NCBI GenBank assembly: GCA_026182355.1
Contig: JAPFBL010000371.1
Span: forward strand, 152,501-216,500
Length of the DNA: 64,000 bases
Reading direction: 5' to 3'
Source: Hermatobates lingyangjiaoensis
Taxonomy: Eukaryota; Arthropoda; Insecta; Hemiptera; Hermatobatidae
Position 1 is the stretch's first letter. The number at the start of each line of letters is the position of its first letter. The notes below the pieces were generated by a model. The model saw only the letters and a list, made by a program, of their open reading frames with translations. It made no database searches and was not told where the DNA came from. Of the stretch, positions 31,666-43,567 are shown piece by piece. A program made the translations under genes and the position numbers.

Positions 31666-32167
31666 ATTTTAAGTTGTAATCAGTCTTTCTTGTTTGCATT
31701 TCCTTTAACATTTATATATATTGTTAAATAACCCCATATACTCGTATTTGACTTGTATCTGCTTTTTGCATATTTCTCTAATTTTTGGATGACTTTTCTT
31801 ATCTCTTTGTTAAAACTGTATTAATTATCACCTGTATTAATAGTGAACATGTTTGGAATGTATTACATTCATCTACTTGCCTTAAATGTAATGTATTTCT
31901 CTTCCGGACAGTAATGGGTATATATATGAATTGCGAGTTTATATAGACAAGGTGGAGTTGTAGTTAAGGGTTGAGTCAGTCATCGCCTTGTATCAGGGAG
32001 CATTTCAGGGGATTAAGGTAGGGTGGTTGAACTCTCCTTCTCCCTGGTTTATCCAGGTCAATCTGCTAGGAAACAATTTTGCGGTCTGTTTGAAAAGAAA
32101 TGATTAAAAAAAATGATATAAGCCCATCTGGGGCATTACGGATAATTTATATCTAATGTTATATATT

Positions 32168-32345
32168 TATATATGCATACACAAGTTCAAAATGAAAGAA
32201 AAAAACACAAAGAGTAAAGAAACACACTTACAAACTCAAATTTTTGAGCAATCCGTTTTCAGGAGAAAAGAGAAAGTGAAACCAATGTTCTCGATTTGTG
32301 AAACTTAATGAACTCGTATTGTGTTCAGTTTGGATCGTCTTTTCG
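32168..32345 (-). mobile_element. Family-9 element, single arm
   Basis: AAACACACTTACAAACTCAA is shared with the copies at 35.2 and 41.8 kb. The hairpin (TTTTTGAGCAATCCGTTTTCAG) is decayed. Confidence 0.65.
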
Positions 32346-33840
32346 ATTTCTAAGAAATAAAAATTTATAAATAAAAAACCAATATAACATAAAGTATCGA
32401 ATGCTTTTGTAGTATAATTTAAAATTTATATGCTAACCAAGAGATATATAAACACTTCAATATTTAATGATGACACAGTAATAAAAAACTAGAAACATAT
32501 TAGGTTAGTTAGAAACATGAACATCCTGATGACATTTCAGATTATCAAGTCAATAACTAGAGGTCCATCTCAAGATTTGTCATAGTCGTCCATCAGAATA
32601 TACGCACCAATAAGAGATTGATCAACAAGGTGAATAAGTGCGTCTGTAAATCTTGAAAACTGTGATGTAGTAAAACGTAACGTAGCATGCGGAAGGAGAA
32701 AAAACTAACAACAGAATATAGAATCTTGGTAACAAAGAATTAACTTAGTAAACATATCTTATTCATTATAAGAAATATATTTTAAATATGGAAAAACTTA
32801 AAAATTTTTTATAAATTTTGCAGATTATACATTTGAAATGAACTATAATCAGATTTTTAAAAGAAACATCAAGTTCTGCCAGATATTTGATATCAGGATT
32901 GCAGAAAGTAAATAATCAGTTAATAGCAGGATAAATATAATTACTTAGTAGTTGGAATGGATGATTCTTGCTATAAATATATGTCTGTGTGAATATTTAT
33001 TCCTAGAATATTCATTTTAAATGTCAGCAAATGGAGTAATGCAAACAATTATCTGAACTGCATTAAAAATGAATTATGAGCATTTCAAAGACAAATATGT
33101 AAAGGCTTTAACAATCTCAATAAAAATGTGAAATACACAAAGTTACTGATTATTCTGGATTCTGCTGCATACAGTTAAAAAATATTGCACTATTTGTCTT
33201 GTTGTTTAAATGACAATTAATACGGACTTTTATGAAACAAAGTTCTTTAAATATATATATCTGTATATTTATTTTTGGAAGATTCTATAAAGTGCAGTTT
33301 GTTTCAAGATTCCGGCAGATGGTATATCTCGGAAGATTTTTTTTTTTTTTTTCTAAAAAAAGATTTAGTAATCCAAATAAAAGGGGGGGGGAGGTATTTT
33401 GTTTCATAACTCCTAGTTTTACCTAATTTTCCCATTAAGGAATTTAAATGAATCACCCTCTGCTCCGTATGTTAATTCATTCGCGAAATGTTTTTACACT
33501 GCGGCCAACAAACTTTAATTCCCAGCACTTTGCTTAATTTCTCTAAACAGCTATCAAAGTTATTTTCCACCTCCTCTCATCAAAATATCATTATCTCTAC
33601 TTAGACTAAATTAAATTGTTTTATATATTTTTTTTTAAAATATTAGTTTGTGAATATTAACAGAATTTGTTTTCTTTTTGGCGCACCCATGGATAAAATA
33701 AAACCGACACACAAACACACACACCTATATACAAAGAAATAATAGATTCAAAGTATATAGACACAGTTAATATTATGATTATAATTAAATATTTTAAAAA
33801 TATACATTAAATAATGTTAAAATACTGTGAATGATTCAGG
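32346..33840. other. AT-rich, nothing recognised
   Basis: Poly(T), poly(A) and poly(G) runs near 33340-33390 and a short (AC)n near 33710. No gene was recognised. Confidence 0.5.
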
Positions 33841-33845
33841 ATGAT

Positions 33846-33846
<1 letters not shown>

Positions 33847-33896
<50 letters not shown>
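33847..33896. repeat. (CT)n then (TA)n microsatellite
   Basis: (TC)n at 33847-33868 and (TA)n to 33896. It borders a family-3 arm. Confidence 0.95.
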
Positions 33897-33899
<3 letters not shown>

Positions 33900-34025
33900 T
33901 TTTTTGATGAAAATACGATCCGAAATGGACAAATACAGTTCAATGTACATAAAGAAACGCAGAGAAATTAAAAACACACACTTACAGTCTCAAATTTTTG
34001 GTTGAACCGTCTTCAGGAGAGATAA
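33897..34025 (-). mobile_element. Family-3 element, single arm
   Basis: CACTTTTTTGATGAAAA start, CACACTTACAGTCTC block, and minus-strand hairpin CTGAAGA, C, GGTT. Confidence 0.75.
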
Positions 34026-34134
34026 GATTAATGGTTTATTAATAAACCAGATATTTCACCTTAGATCCGATGCAATCAGCTTTTCATATTTCTGAAGCAA
34101 CTGTCTAAACAAGAATACCACAATACATATCCAT

Positions 34135-34345
34135 ATACATATGAAATGGGAAAACAGGACTAAGATCTTTCAACCGTAACAAGCGGTCTTCGTCAGAGTC
34201 AAAAACCCAACTGGTATGCTTGTTTTTTACTCTGACGAAGACCGCTTGTTACGGTTGAAAGATCTTTGTCTTGTTTTCCCATTTCATATTGTGGTTTGGT
34301 CATTGATTGTTATTTCACGTGATATGTGAAATCTTTTTATACATA
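34135..34345. mobile_element. Family-1 foldback element, copy 5
   Basis: The arms fold around AACCCAACTGGTATGC. The right arm keeps the outer end with TTATTTCACGTG. (TA)n follows. Confidence 0.9.
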
Positions 34346-34361
34346 CGTATATATATATATA

Positions 34362-34792
34362 CACTTTAACACATAGAAAAGAACACAGAAAGACACTACA
34401 GAACTCACTTCGATATTTCGACATCCGTCGTCATCGGGAAGAAGTGCGAAGTACTCGCGTTGAGAAGCAAACTGCTACTGGCCACCAGAGTAACTCGTGG
34501 AACCACCGCAATGCTGCTCCCCAGCGGAGGAGAGGAAAAATAGAAATCCCTCCAATATTTATTTAGAAAACAAGATAAAAAATATAAAAAATATATAAAA
34601 AAATATATATAAAATACGAAATAATAATAACAAAAAATAAATAATAATAAAATAATAATAATAATAAAATAATAATAATAATAATAATAATAAAATAAAA
34701 AATAATTAACGGTACAGGTTGAGACCAGGAGGAGAACGAGCCCCAAGGAGGCATATGAATGCCTCTTCGGAAGCTCTAAGGGTGACATGGGA
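34362..34792 (-). mobile_element. Family-5 element between (TA)n tracts
   Basis: The minus-strand hairpin at 34416-34437 is CCGATGA, C, GAC, loop, GTC, GAAA. It contains a long (ATAATA)-type microsatellite at 34616-34705, which creates long Tyr/Ile/Leu frames of no meaning. Confidence 0.75.
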
Positions 34793-34815
34793 ATATATAT
34801 ATATATATATATATA

Positions 34816-35190
34816 CGATACTGTTTTCTCGCCACAAACAAACACTTTTTCGTTTTCTCGGAGTTTTGTCAGGGTAAATATGTGGAATCACCTTTTTGCC
34901 AACGTTTCGTCTTTATTTCAAGATATCTTCAGGGCTATAAACTAACAAAAAACAATAAACAATGGACATTTGTCATTTCTACTTTAAAAACATCATAAAC
35001 AATGATTTTTTTTTTCAATTTGTTTATGATGTTTTTAATGTAGAAATGACAAATGTCCATTGTTTATTGTTTTTTGTTTGTTTATAGCCCTGAGGATGTC
35101 TTGAAATAAAGACGAAACGTTGGCAAAAAGGTGATTCCATATACTCGTATTTACCCTGACCAAACTCCGAGAAAAAGAAAAAGTGTTTGT
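34816..35190. mobile_element. Family-10 foldback element with PLE N-terminal end
   Basis: Arms 34839-35005 and 35033-35190. The right-arm hairpin (35090-35117) is CTGAGGA, T, GTCTT, loop, AAGAC, GAAAC; the left arm has the matching minus-strand form. The right end codes IPYTRIYPDQTPRKRKSVC before (TA)n, as if an N-terminal PLE fragment. Confidence 0.85.
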
Positions 35191-35213
35191 TATATATATA
35201 TATATATATATAT

Positions 35214-35449
35214 CAGCTCAAAAACGAAGATAAGCAACACACAGAGAAAGAGACACACTTACAAACTCAAATTTTCGAGTGATCCGTCTTCAAAAGAAAA
35301 GAGAATGTGCAACCAAGCACGCCGGAAACACAACGGCAGGAAACCCAGTGAAAATTTGAGTTTGTAAGTGTGTCTCTTTCTCTGTGTGTTGCTTTTCTTC
35401 GTTTTTCAGCTGATTGGCGTCCAGTTCAGATGGTTTTGTCGAATTTTGA

Positions 35450-35492
<43 letters not shown>
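35214..35492. mobile_element. Family-9 foldback element and (TA)n
   Basis: Arms ACACACAGAGAAAGAGACAC and its complement. The hairpin (minus, near 35275) has GGATCACTC then GAAA. It ends in (TA)n at 35453-35492. Confidence 0.85.
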
Positions 35493-35495
<3 letters not shown>

Positions 35496-36388
35496 ATAAG
35501 ATTTGCGATACAAAGCGAATAAATAAACAGGAAGTAATCGGGGATTGATATCTAAATTATTGACACTTACTGTATTCAATGTCTCGACTGATTCTTCTTA
35601 GTAAAGCAATAAATTTTATTTTAAAAAAGCAACCTAAAAACTTTGGCTTTGTAATCCGCATGTTTATATACTCATATTATTCACAGAACTAAATTGAATT
35701 AGACAAAAATTTCAAAGGAGTAGTTAATTAAAATTAAATGTCATAATTAAAAATGCATAACAGCTTATCTATTAGTAGAGGCTTGGTAGGGCTTATTGAA
35801 ACAATCCACCATGGATTAAGAGGATCGATGGGGCGTTGAGGAGCAAGAAATATTGATAATTACGTGATGGAGGTGGGGATGGTCTCGTGGGATCAGTGAG
35901 ACAATCCCACGGGAGCCCTACTTGGGTTAGTCTCTGCCAAATACCACCGAATCGTTTCTTCGCTAGCGATAAATAATTCTCTCGCGCCATCCTTCTATTT
36001 AGTCAATATAAACTGGATTCTGTTTAAAGAAAGTGAACAGGTTCATTTAACGAGGGACTACTTTGTAAAAGAATTATTCTTTTACACATTTTATTGTATT
36101 TTTTTTAATTCACTTTAAGAATGGCTAATAATGACACCGAATTTAATCAATTTGAGGTTTAGTGAAATATTGCTGATATTTTTTACCATGATAATTGTGT
36201 GCGTGTGATTATAAAACAGTCATAGATTCTTTCCCAATACTTCAGTTGTTCCAGGCTTTGCTATTTTATATTTAATATTTTCTTAATATGAACTCAACAT
36301 AATGAAACTGTTTATTTCAATCTGTATTTTTAATAAACATTAAAATTATTGATAACTGATGGTAAAACTGCAGCAAAATGGCACTGTT
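35493..36388. other. Mixed and AT-rich, nothing recognised
   Basis: A GC-richer part at 35780-35990 carries a 65-codon minus-strand frame without motifs. Confidence 0.4.
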
Positions 36389-36762
36389 CCTATGTTAATG
36401 TTACGCCACCAGATTAGGATTTTGTGCTCCAGAGGCGAGGGATTTTTGCAGGGCATGCCAGAACGAGCAAGATGAGGAGACAATTCCTCACTTTCTCTGT
36501 CAATGCCCTGGTTTGGCTCAAACAAGAAAAGAAGCATTAGGAGAATATTTCTTTGACAATCTTGAGAACTTAGCATCCACTGGTTATGAGGGATCTGTCT
36601 AGATTTATTGTTCTCTCGAAATGGTTCGAGTGGAACAGGGAAGGGGGAGAATACCCTCAAATTCTTCTTTGTGGTATCACAAGGGAGCCGGCTTGCGGCC
36701 TATGTGTGTTCTCTCTCGGGACGGCCACTGTAACCTAACCTAAGCTAACCTATGTTAATGTT
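36389..36762 (+). mobile_element. I/R1-like LINE 3' end with target duplication
   Basis: CCTATGTTAATGTT at 36389-36402 and 36749-36762 is a 14-bp duplication. The insert codes the LINE ORF2 tail: ATRLGFCAPEARDFCRAC, then QDEETIPHFLCQCPGLAQTR and EALGEYFFDNLENLASTG. This is the CxxC..H.xxxC zinc-knuckle region at the C-terminus of I/R1-group ORF2. One extra base in GGTTATGAGG shifts the frame, so it is a pseudogene. The 3' end is TAACCTAACCTAAGCTAACC. Confidence 0.87.
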
Positions 36763-37082
36763 CAGATTAACGTTATGAAACAATGGTGCAAGTATAGAAT
36801 CAGTGGTAAAGTGAGTATGAAATGACTACTCAAATAACTGGTTTCAGGGAGTGAGTGAATCTAATTGTAATAAGAGTTGTGTGTTTTTCTTAAGCAGTTC
36901 ATACTTACATGAGTTGCAATACATGCATAGTGTTATATAGTAAACAGTCGATTATAATAAAAATTTGCTGTACAACATAATGGATTACCTGCTTGAAAAT
37001 TTCATACACTTCTGTATGAAATATATACATTTCATAAGCTGCAGCTTTTGCCATTCCATATTAGACCCTGACATCCAAACAG

Positions 37083-37330
37083 TATTTGTTAGCTTTATAT
37101 TATAAATATGGCAAACCTTCATACCTCGTACGATGATGTTGGAGTCGTTGCAGCGCTCCTGGACGTTCTCTATCTTCAATCGCAACTAATGTAAATCATA
37201 CTAACCTCAGTGGTAATAATAATATGCAAGCATTTTTTAGGTTTTATTAAGTTTTAATACATGCAAAACCGGTTGGACTTCTGCAACAACAATACACTAA
37301 GTTATGAATTCGCATAATAACATGATGTTT
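37083..37330. repeat. Family-12 interspersed repeat
   Basis: TATGGCAAACCTTCATACC, GTACGATGATGTTGGAGTCG, CATACTAACCTCAGTGGTAA and ATGCAAAACCGGTTGGACTT blocks recur at 39.3 kb and/or 17.0 kb. No coding or terminal structure is recognised. Confidence 0.6.
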
Positions 37331-38599
37331 AATATAATAATAAGTTCATTTCAAAGTCGTTTCAAAGATTTTAAAGCACCTTTAATAATAAAATAGATTT
37401 GTCTATTTTTGAAAATGGGAGAACATATAACAATTCTTATATTATTATTATTATTATTACACTACTTGTACTATTTATTATTTATTATTTTATACCATTA
37501 CAGCTGTTGTTATACTATTTGTTCACATTCATACAAATTTATTACTATATTGTATTTGTCTTCATATAGGTTTCAGACTTAGTCGAAAATAAAAATTAAA
37601 GTCAATGTTAATTTATGTTGTACATTCTACTGAATCAGTTATTGTATCCATATAAAATTGGAATCTATAATTGATTTAGAGGATTTTATAGAAATTTTAG
37701 TTTCTTCTTTTGGTATTATAAGGCATTATCGATAGGAGAAACGACTTGATTCGTAATCAGCCAACCCAAGAAAAGGTATAAATACGAGTTAGCACAAAAA
37801 AAAACTTTTAATTTCCTCTTGATTACGAACTTTTCTGAAAAAAAAAATCCAAAAAACATGCTTTACACTGATTGACTTTAAATGTTCCAATCCATTTCAT
37901 CTTATCAATATTTAGTAGATTTTGCAGCACCAGATGGTAGTAATGATAAAAATTTCATGTTTAAAGAAAAGGTTTTATTCTTAAGAACTTTTAGATTGTG
38001 TATATACAGATATTTGCAAGGTTTTCAGAGCATTGTAGAGCAATATACAAAATACTTTCAGAGTTGGTTACGTTGTTTTCTCTAGCCAATCGTTTCTATT
38101 CCATACACGCCTCTTGAAACTGGTTTAATCAACATGACTTCCCTTTATTCCTCTTCCCTACCTCTTTTCTTCTGCTCTCTTCTTTCTAATTTTTGTTATT
38201 AATTAATTTATATTGCGTTTAGTTCTGATTAGTTGAAGAGAATCAGAGCATGTAGAAGGTGAATTATGTTTTTATTGATAATCCACTATTCTAAAGAAGT
38301 TTATTCACTATGAGCTCCCTTATAGAGTACAACCATTTGATTATAAATGTAAAAAAAAACGAGAACGCATATATACTCATGTTAAATGAACAGAATATTA
38401 TGAATTGTTATCATTTACTTAATTTTTTTTCAGATATCGTAGTATTAGTTTATATTTACGTAACCTGTACTAACTTAAACTGACGTCAGAGTAATATTTG
38501 ACTTTATTACCCAATGGTTGAAAATGTAGGTCTAAAGAAACCTAAGCCACTTATCATAGTTCTTACTATCCTTTGCTATATTTATAAATATAGATAAAA
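37331..38599. other. AT-rich, nothing recognised
   Basis: No gene or element was recognised. Confidence 0.5.
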
Positions 38600-38995
38600 G
38601 AATCGACCGTGGAATACAAACAAAACTAAAGTCTATCGAGACTCGGTCAGTTCTTCAGGTTCAAATTAAACTCTCATTGCCAACGTCTCGTTTTTTATTT
38701 ATAATGTTTTTCATAGGCAGAAGTATAAATTTTGAAACAGAAAAACTAAGAATTACATTACAAATTATTTTAAAAGGAAAAATAGTCTGTGGATTTCAAC
38801 AACAACTATAGTTTGAATGAACACGTTACACTTTTTTATTTTATATTTTTATTGTATGCTTAGTTTTTCTGTTTCAAAATGTATACTTCTGCCTATGAAA
38901 ATGGTTTTAAATAAAAACCGAAACGTTGGCAATGAGAGTTTAATTTGAACGTGAAGAACTGACCAAGTCCCGATAAACTTTAGTTTTGGTTATAT
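38600..38995. mobile_element. Family-11 foldback element
   Basis: Outer arms: AACTAAAGTCTATCGAGACT on the left and its near-complement on the right. The right arm has a stem GGTTTT/AAAACC then GAAACGTTGGCAATGAGAG; the CTGANGA strand is lost. Related to the 57.5-kb element. Confidence 0.75.
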
Positions 38996-39299
38996 TTATA
39001 GTTAATTGTTGTTATAATCGAATTCCTTTTAATTACTGTTACTTCAATATTCTTAATTTTACCATCAGGAGGAGATCTCGTTTTCTTTTTTTCTTAGACT
39101 CCTTTCCTTTGGGAATGTGAATGCACCAGCTAAGTTTTTTTAATTCGCTGTATGAGTTATTGGCAGGCATGAGTTTTTATAGTGGTAGGTTATTTACGCA
39201 TTTGTTATTTTCAAATAATTTATTTAGTTATACGATTCTCCAGATAATTCTGTTATTCATAACTTATTTAATATTTAACATTTTGAAAACTACATGCAT

Positions 39300-39510
39300 A
39301 TTATTATTACCACTGAGGTTAGTATGATTTATATTATTAATATGGCAAGCCATCATACCTTGTACGATGACGTTGGAGTCGTTTAAGCGCTTTCGGACGT
39401 TGTCCATCTTCAATGGCAACTAACTAACTAACTAACCTACAATAGATTAGTTAGTTAAGCGCTCCAACGACTCCAGCATCATCGTACCAGGTATGACGGT
39501 TTGCTATATA
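39300..39510. repeat. Family-12 repeat, partly inverted
   Basis: TACCACTGAGGTTAGTATGA (inverted relative to 37.2 kb) precedes a direct copy of the 37.09-kb block. A second inverted piece (GCGCTCCAACGACTCCAGCA) ends near 39505. (CTAA)n lies in the centre. Confidence 0.65.
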
Positions 39511-40596
39511 TTAATAATAGAAATTTTGAAAACTGTTTTGTATATTACAGTTTATCGATTTGGGCATGTGAATAGTACTATCAATCTCAACATCTTATGG
39601 TATGGATTGTTAAAATTTTTTTTTAAATATTTTTTTTCAGATATTGAAGTATTAATTTAAATTTACGTAATCAGTACAAATTTAAACTGACGTCAGAGTA
39701 ATATTTGACATTATTGCCCCAATGGTTGAAACGAACGCCTAAAGAAACCTAAAGCCATATAACAGTGTTCTTACTATTTAAGTGATATTCTAAATACAAT
39801 TGAATAAATTAGACATAAATTTACATGTTTTAGGTATATTTTTATTGAATGCATTGTTAGCATCTTTTAATTGTATATATTATCTGACTGTTTAATATCC
39901 ATTTCACAGTGACGTTTGAGCATTTTTCTTTTCATTTAATGAATATAATTAGTGCATTGATGTGTGTTTAAAACACACATGACTGTAAAAAAGATTGTAA
40001 ACTGCTACAAACCACCTTACTCTACAGTGATAGTGAACTAACACCTAGGATGTCAGAGTCAGTCACGTTTAGCATGCAAACTCATTTTAGGTGACATGCA
40101 TCAACACGGACAAAAAAATTACAGAACTAAATTACTTGTCTCTCAGAAAACACCATAAGATTGATATCAGAACAGTAATGTAGTTATTAAAATAAAAGAA
40201 AGAAAACGGCTAACACATAAACTTAGTGAACTTACATGAATGGGATATTAACAAAATGTCACCTCCACAACAAAAAATCCCTTGTTTCAATCACTTACAA
40301 ATAATTTGATTATTTATAGTTCTTAATCTTTCAAAATGTATATTGTATCTATATTTAAAAAAAACATTTTGTACCTATTGTTTGGATTTCCGTTATAATT
40401 CTTTTTCTTATTCCTTAGATGAACGCATATATGTAAAAATAAAAATATACAACTTTTTTGTGTGAAAAAAATATGAATATTGCTAATCATAATAGCAAAG
40501 TTCATATTGTTAATATGAATTGATTATTAATTGTTGCATGATTGATAGTTTTTTAGAAAGTCTTGGTGCGTTGAGCAGCGAAAGATCTCATGCACA
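39511..40596. other. AT-rich, nothing recognised
   Basis: 39600-39760 resembles 38400-38560 (AATTTAAACTGACGTCAGAG, GTAATATTTGAC): a diverged direct duplication of about 150 bp. No gene. Confidence 0.5.
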
Positions 40597-40598
40597 CA

Positions 40599-40630
<32 letters not shown>
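40597..40630. repeat. (CA)n microsatellite
   Basis: Pure (CA)n of about 34 bp. Confidence 0.95.
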
Positions 40631-40633
<3 letters not shown>

Positions 40634-40859
40634 CGCACCCTTCTTCAGTGCCTTTGTACCTTTCCACCCTATATTATCTGTGGAGGCTGTTTATCATGAT
40701 TTATTATTCAATCACTCCTGAAAGTTGTTAAATTAATTAGTAAATAATTTTAACAAGATAAATGCGGTGTCAGGTGGTGGTAATTTATGTCGTGCTGAAT
40801 AGTGAATGCCAATTACGTACTTAATGCTTGTTTTAAACTAGGATCAAGTAAAAGCATTA

Positions 40860-41345
40860 GACGGACGTCGTCAGACCTGTTAGCAAGAGGGAAAAAAAAA
40901 CTTTTTCTCGTTCCCTGTGACGACAGAAGGAGGCGGTAACTTTTTTTTTTTTTTTTTTTTTTTATTTCCCGGGCAGAAGTTGTGACGACCTAGTTGGTCT
41001 AACTTGTGTTCTACATTGGCCTCCAGCTGATGAATCACTCTGAGCCGAAGGCATTTAAACAAGGGCTATAAATCATGGCTCTTACGGTTTGTAACGATCC
41101 AGGGCTGGCTAAATGCAGTCCAGCCTTTCTCATCTAACTCTGTTAGCTCTCTAAATCTTTATAAACCGTCACCGTTGTCCTACCCTGGTCCATATCGGTT
41201 ATTACCTCTTCCAAACTTGTATTCTCTTCGGCTCCTTGTAGCTATAGAGTGCTGTTACATGAAAACACCCTCCGCAGCGTCTAACTGTATCTTATTCACA
41301 AGACAACAGTCCCAAGCATCTCCTCAAGAAACTTAATTGCCAATA
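40860..41345. other. GC-richer island with poly(T)
   Basis: A poly(T) run at 40940-40962 is followed by mixed single-copy-looking sequence to 41345. No coding motif. The poly(T) could mark a minus-strand retroposon, but no target duplication was found. Confidence 0.3.
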
Positions 41346-41608
41346 CCTTATTGATAATACCTTATTAATAATTATAAGGTATTATCTACAAAGTAGTTTC
41401 CACTTTAAAACTAAGAAGTATTAAATATAAATCTGATTTAATACATGGTTTATATATATTTACAATCATTGCTTGGCATAAGAGTAGCTTACATCTATGA
41501 TGTATTCAAAATATAGTAGTAAATTTTTGTGATCTCTTAAATGTGTTTCCATTTCTGTAAATATAATTTTATCAAACGGTCGATATATTATTGAATCTGT
41601 TATACAAT

Positions 41609-41656
<48 letters not shown>
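41609..41656. repeat. (TA)n microsatellite
   Basis: Pure (TA)n. Confidence 0.95.
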
Positions 41657-41662
<6 letters not shown>

Positions 41663-41747
41663 TATATATTTCTTTATTGTGGTGTTTAATTCATATATTA
41701 TATCAAGAGTTATTATTGATTATTATTTATATAAATATATATATATA

Positions 41748-41985
41748 TCACTCAAAATTTGAAAAAAACGATCCAAATTGGACGCAAATCAGCTCAAAAA
41801 CGAAGAAAAGCAACACACAGAGAAAGAGACACACTTACAAACTCAAATTTTCGGATGATCCGTTATGGGTTTCCTGCCGTTGTGTTTCCGGCGTGCTTAG
41901 TCGCCCTTTCTATTTTCTCCTGAAGATGGATCATCCGAAAATTTCAGTTTGTAAGTGTGTCTCTTTCTCTGTGTGTTGCTTTTCT
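41748..41985. mobile_element. Family-9 foldback element, copy 2
   Basis: Arms with AGAGAAAGAGACACACTTAC and its complement. Right-arm hairpin 41920-41940: CTGAAGA, T, GGA, TCA, TCC, GAAA. The left end is in (TA)n. Confidence 0.85.
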
Positions 41986-42689
41986 AAGTATTACGTTAAG
42001 CTAAGTATTATGTTACACAAATTTTTTTTGCAATTAACCAATAAAGTACTAAGATGCCATGACAAAAAACTTATTTCCATGTTGTAGTATAATTTAAATT
42101 AAGTTGTAATGAAGCTTTGAAATATTACTTAATTTATTTAGTGGGGAAAAAAGTATTTTTAATTTAAGAAAAATTTTGGGAGGAAAATATATTAAGTCTT
42201 CACCACTAGAAATCTATTTTACTAAGCGCTTCGAACACTTAGAGTCCCCCGTCAGGCACATATCCAATATAAAGAACAAAATGTATAAAAAATGTTTGAA
42301 GCTGTATAAAGGAACCAGAATTTTACATAAAATAAAACAAAAGGAGTTACATACCAGCGTAAAATAAATACGGGAGCAAAATAAATTCCTTGTGGTGAAG
42401 ATGTTATATCTTTTCTCATTATCATGAATAAATAACACACAATAACAGCTTGCATAGTTGTTGAGTAAAAAAAAAAATATGTTTGAGATTTGGAAAATGT
42501 AATATATTTCAATATGAGTGTTTATTTTATAAGTGGTTGATTGTACCAAATGTCTGTCAGGGACATTCTCCTCTCATTCGGTTAAATTACCAAAAGACAT
42601 ACCAATGAATTTCGTTCCTGCTTTCATTTGCATTGTTTTAAAGAGTAATTTAGCTTCTCATGGCAGTAAAAATATGCAATAACAAACGT
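41986..42689. other. AT-rich, nothing recognised
   Basis: Overlapping frames on both strands lack motifs. CGCTTCGAACACTTAGAG... at 42225 faintly resembles a PLE-type hairpin (minus strand). Confidence 0.4.
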
Positions 42690-43090
42690 CATGAGAGTCT
42701 CGATTAAAAATCAAGCCATTCGTGGTGAGCAAGAGAGGTTTGGCCGGGGGGTGGGAATTGATGGTTTAAATATTCAACAGTTCGGAAAAAGGGGTATTAG
42801 GAGGAGGCTGGATGGGTGGGGAGTACATCCCTGAGGGCCAACCTGTGCCCTTTATATCGGCTCTTCTTTAATAAACTTATTTGAGGGCCAAGTTATTCAA
42901 GGCAGCGTGCTATTAGTTAAGTAGCAGGAAACTTTGAAAAAGGCTCCTTAATATTCCGGCAGAGACTCTTAGTTTTTCAAGAAATAAGTCGACTTGCGTC
43001 TTGCCGCTCTGATTAATGCATCTGCCACCCTCCTCGTAAACTCCCTTCCTTATATATTCATAGACTCGTTCTTATTTTCCTACATCGTAT
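42690..43090. other. GC-richer non-repetitive island
   Basis: Mixed sequence, with GAGGGCCAA twice (42833, 42882) and no coding signal. Candidate conserved non-coding element. Confidence 0.35.
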
Positions 43091-43567
43091 TTAAAAACCC
43101 ACAGGAGTTACCCCCCCCCAGACAAGCAGTTCAATCTTGTCACCTGTAATGAGTTTGAAAATAGTCACTTCCCCTAACAAACACCACAAAGCATCTCAAA
43201 AGTAATTTTCAATTGGAACTTTTTATTACTTTCCAGCATTAATATTTGTCTTATATGTGTAACATAAGCTCAGAGATGAAAAAATACCTTTTAAAAATCA
43301 AAGTTCTTACCTTTGGTGCTTGTAAGCTACATGAAAGTTATCCTACATGAACAACTTATACATTATAATTCAACATGTATAGATTCTTGAAATAAAATAT
43401 TTGTTTGTACGTAAAAAAAATAATTTTAAAGATAACAAATTCAAAAGAAAAAATATTTTACGAACAACCAAAGAATTATCCTTATTAATATATATTACAA
43501 AGTTTATTGAAAGAAATATTTGATTGCATATGCAGGATGTAATCAATTCTGACAGAAATACATAGAT

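Noticed and set aside
34405..34845. 146-codon minus-strand frame rich in Tyr, Phe and Ile
   Set aside because: It is a translation of an (ATA/ATAATA) microsatellite and (TA)n inside a family-5 element.
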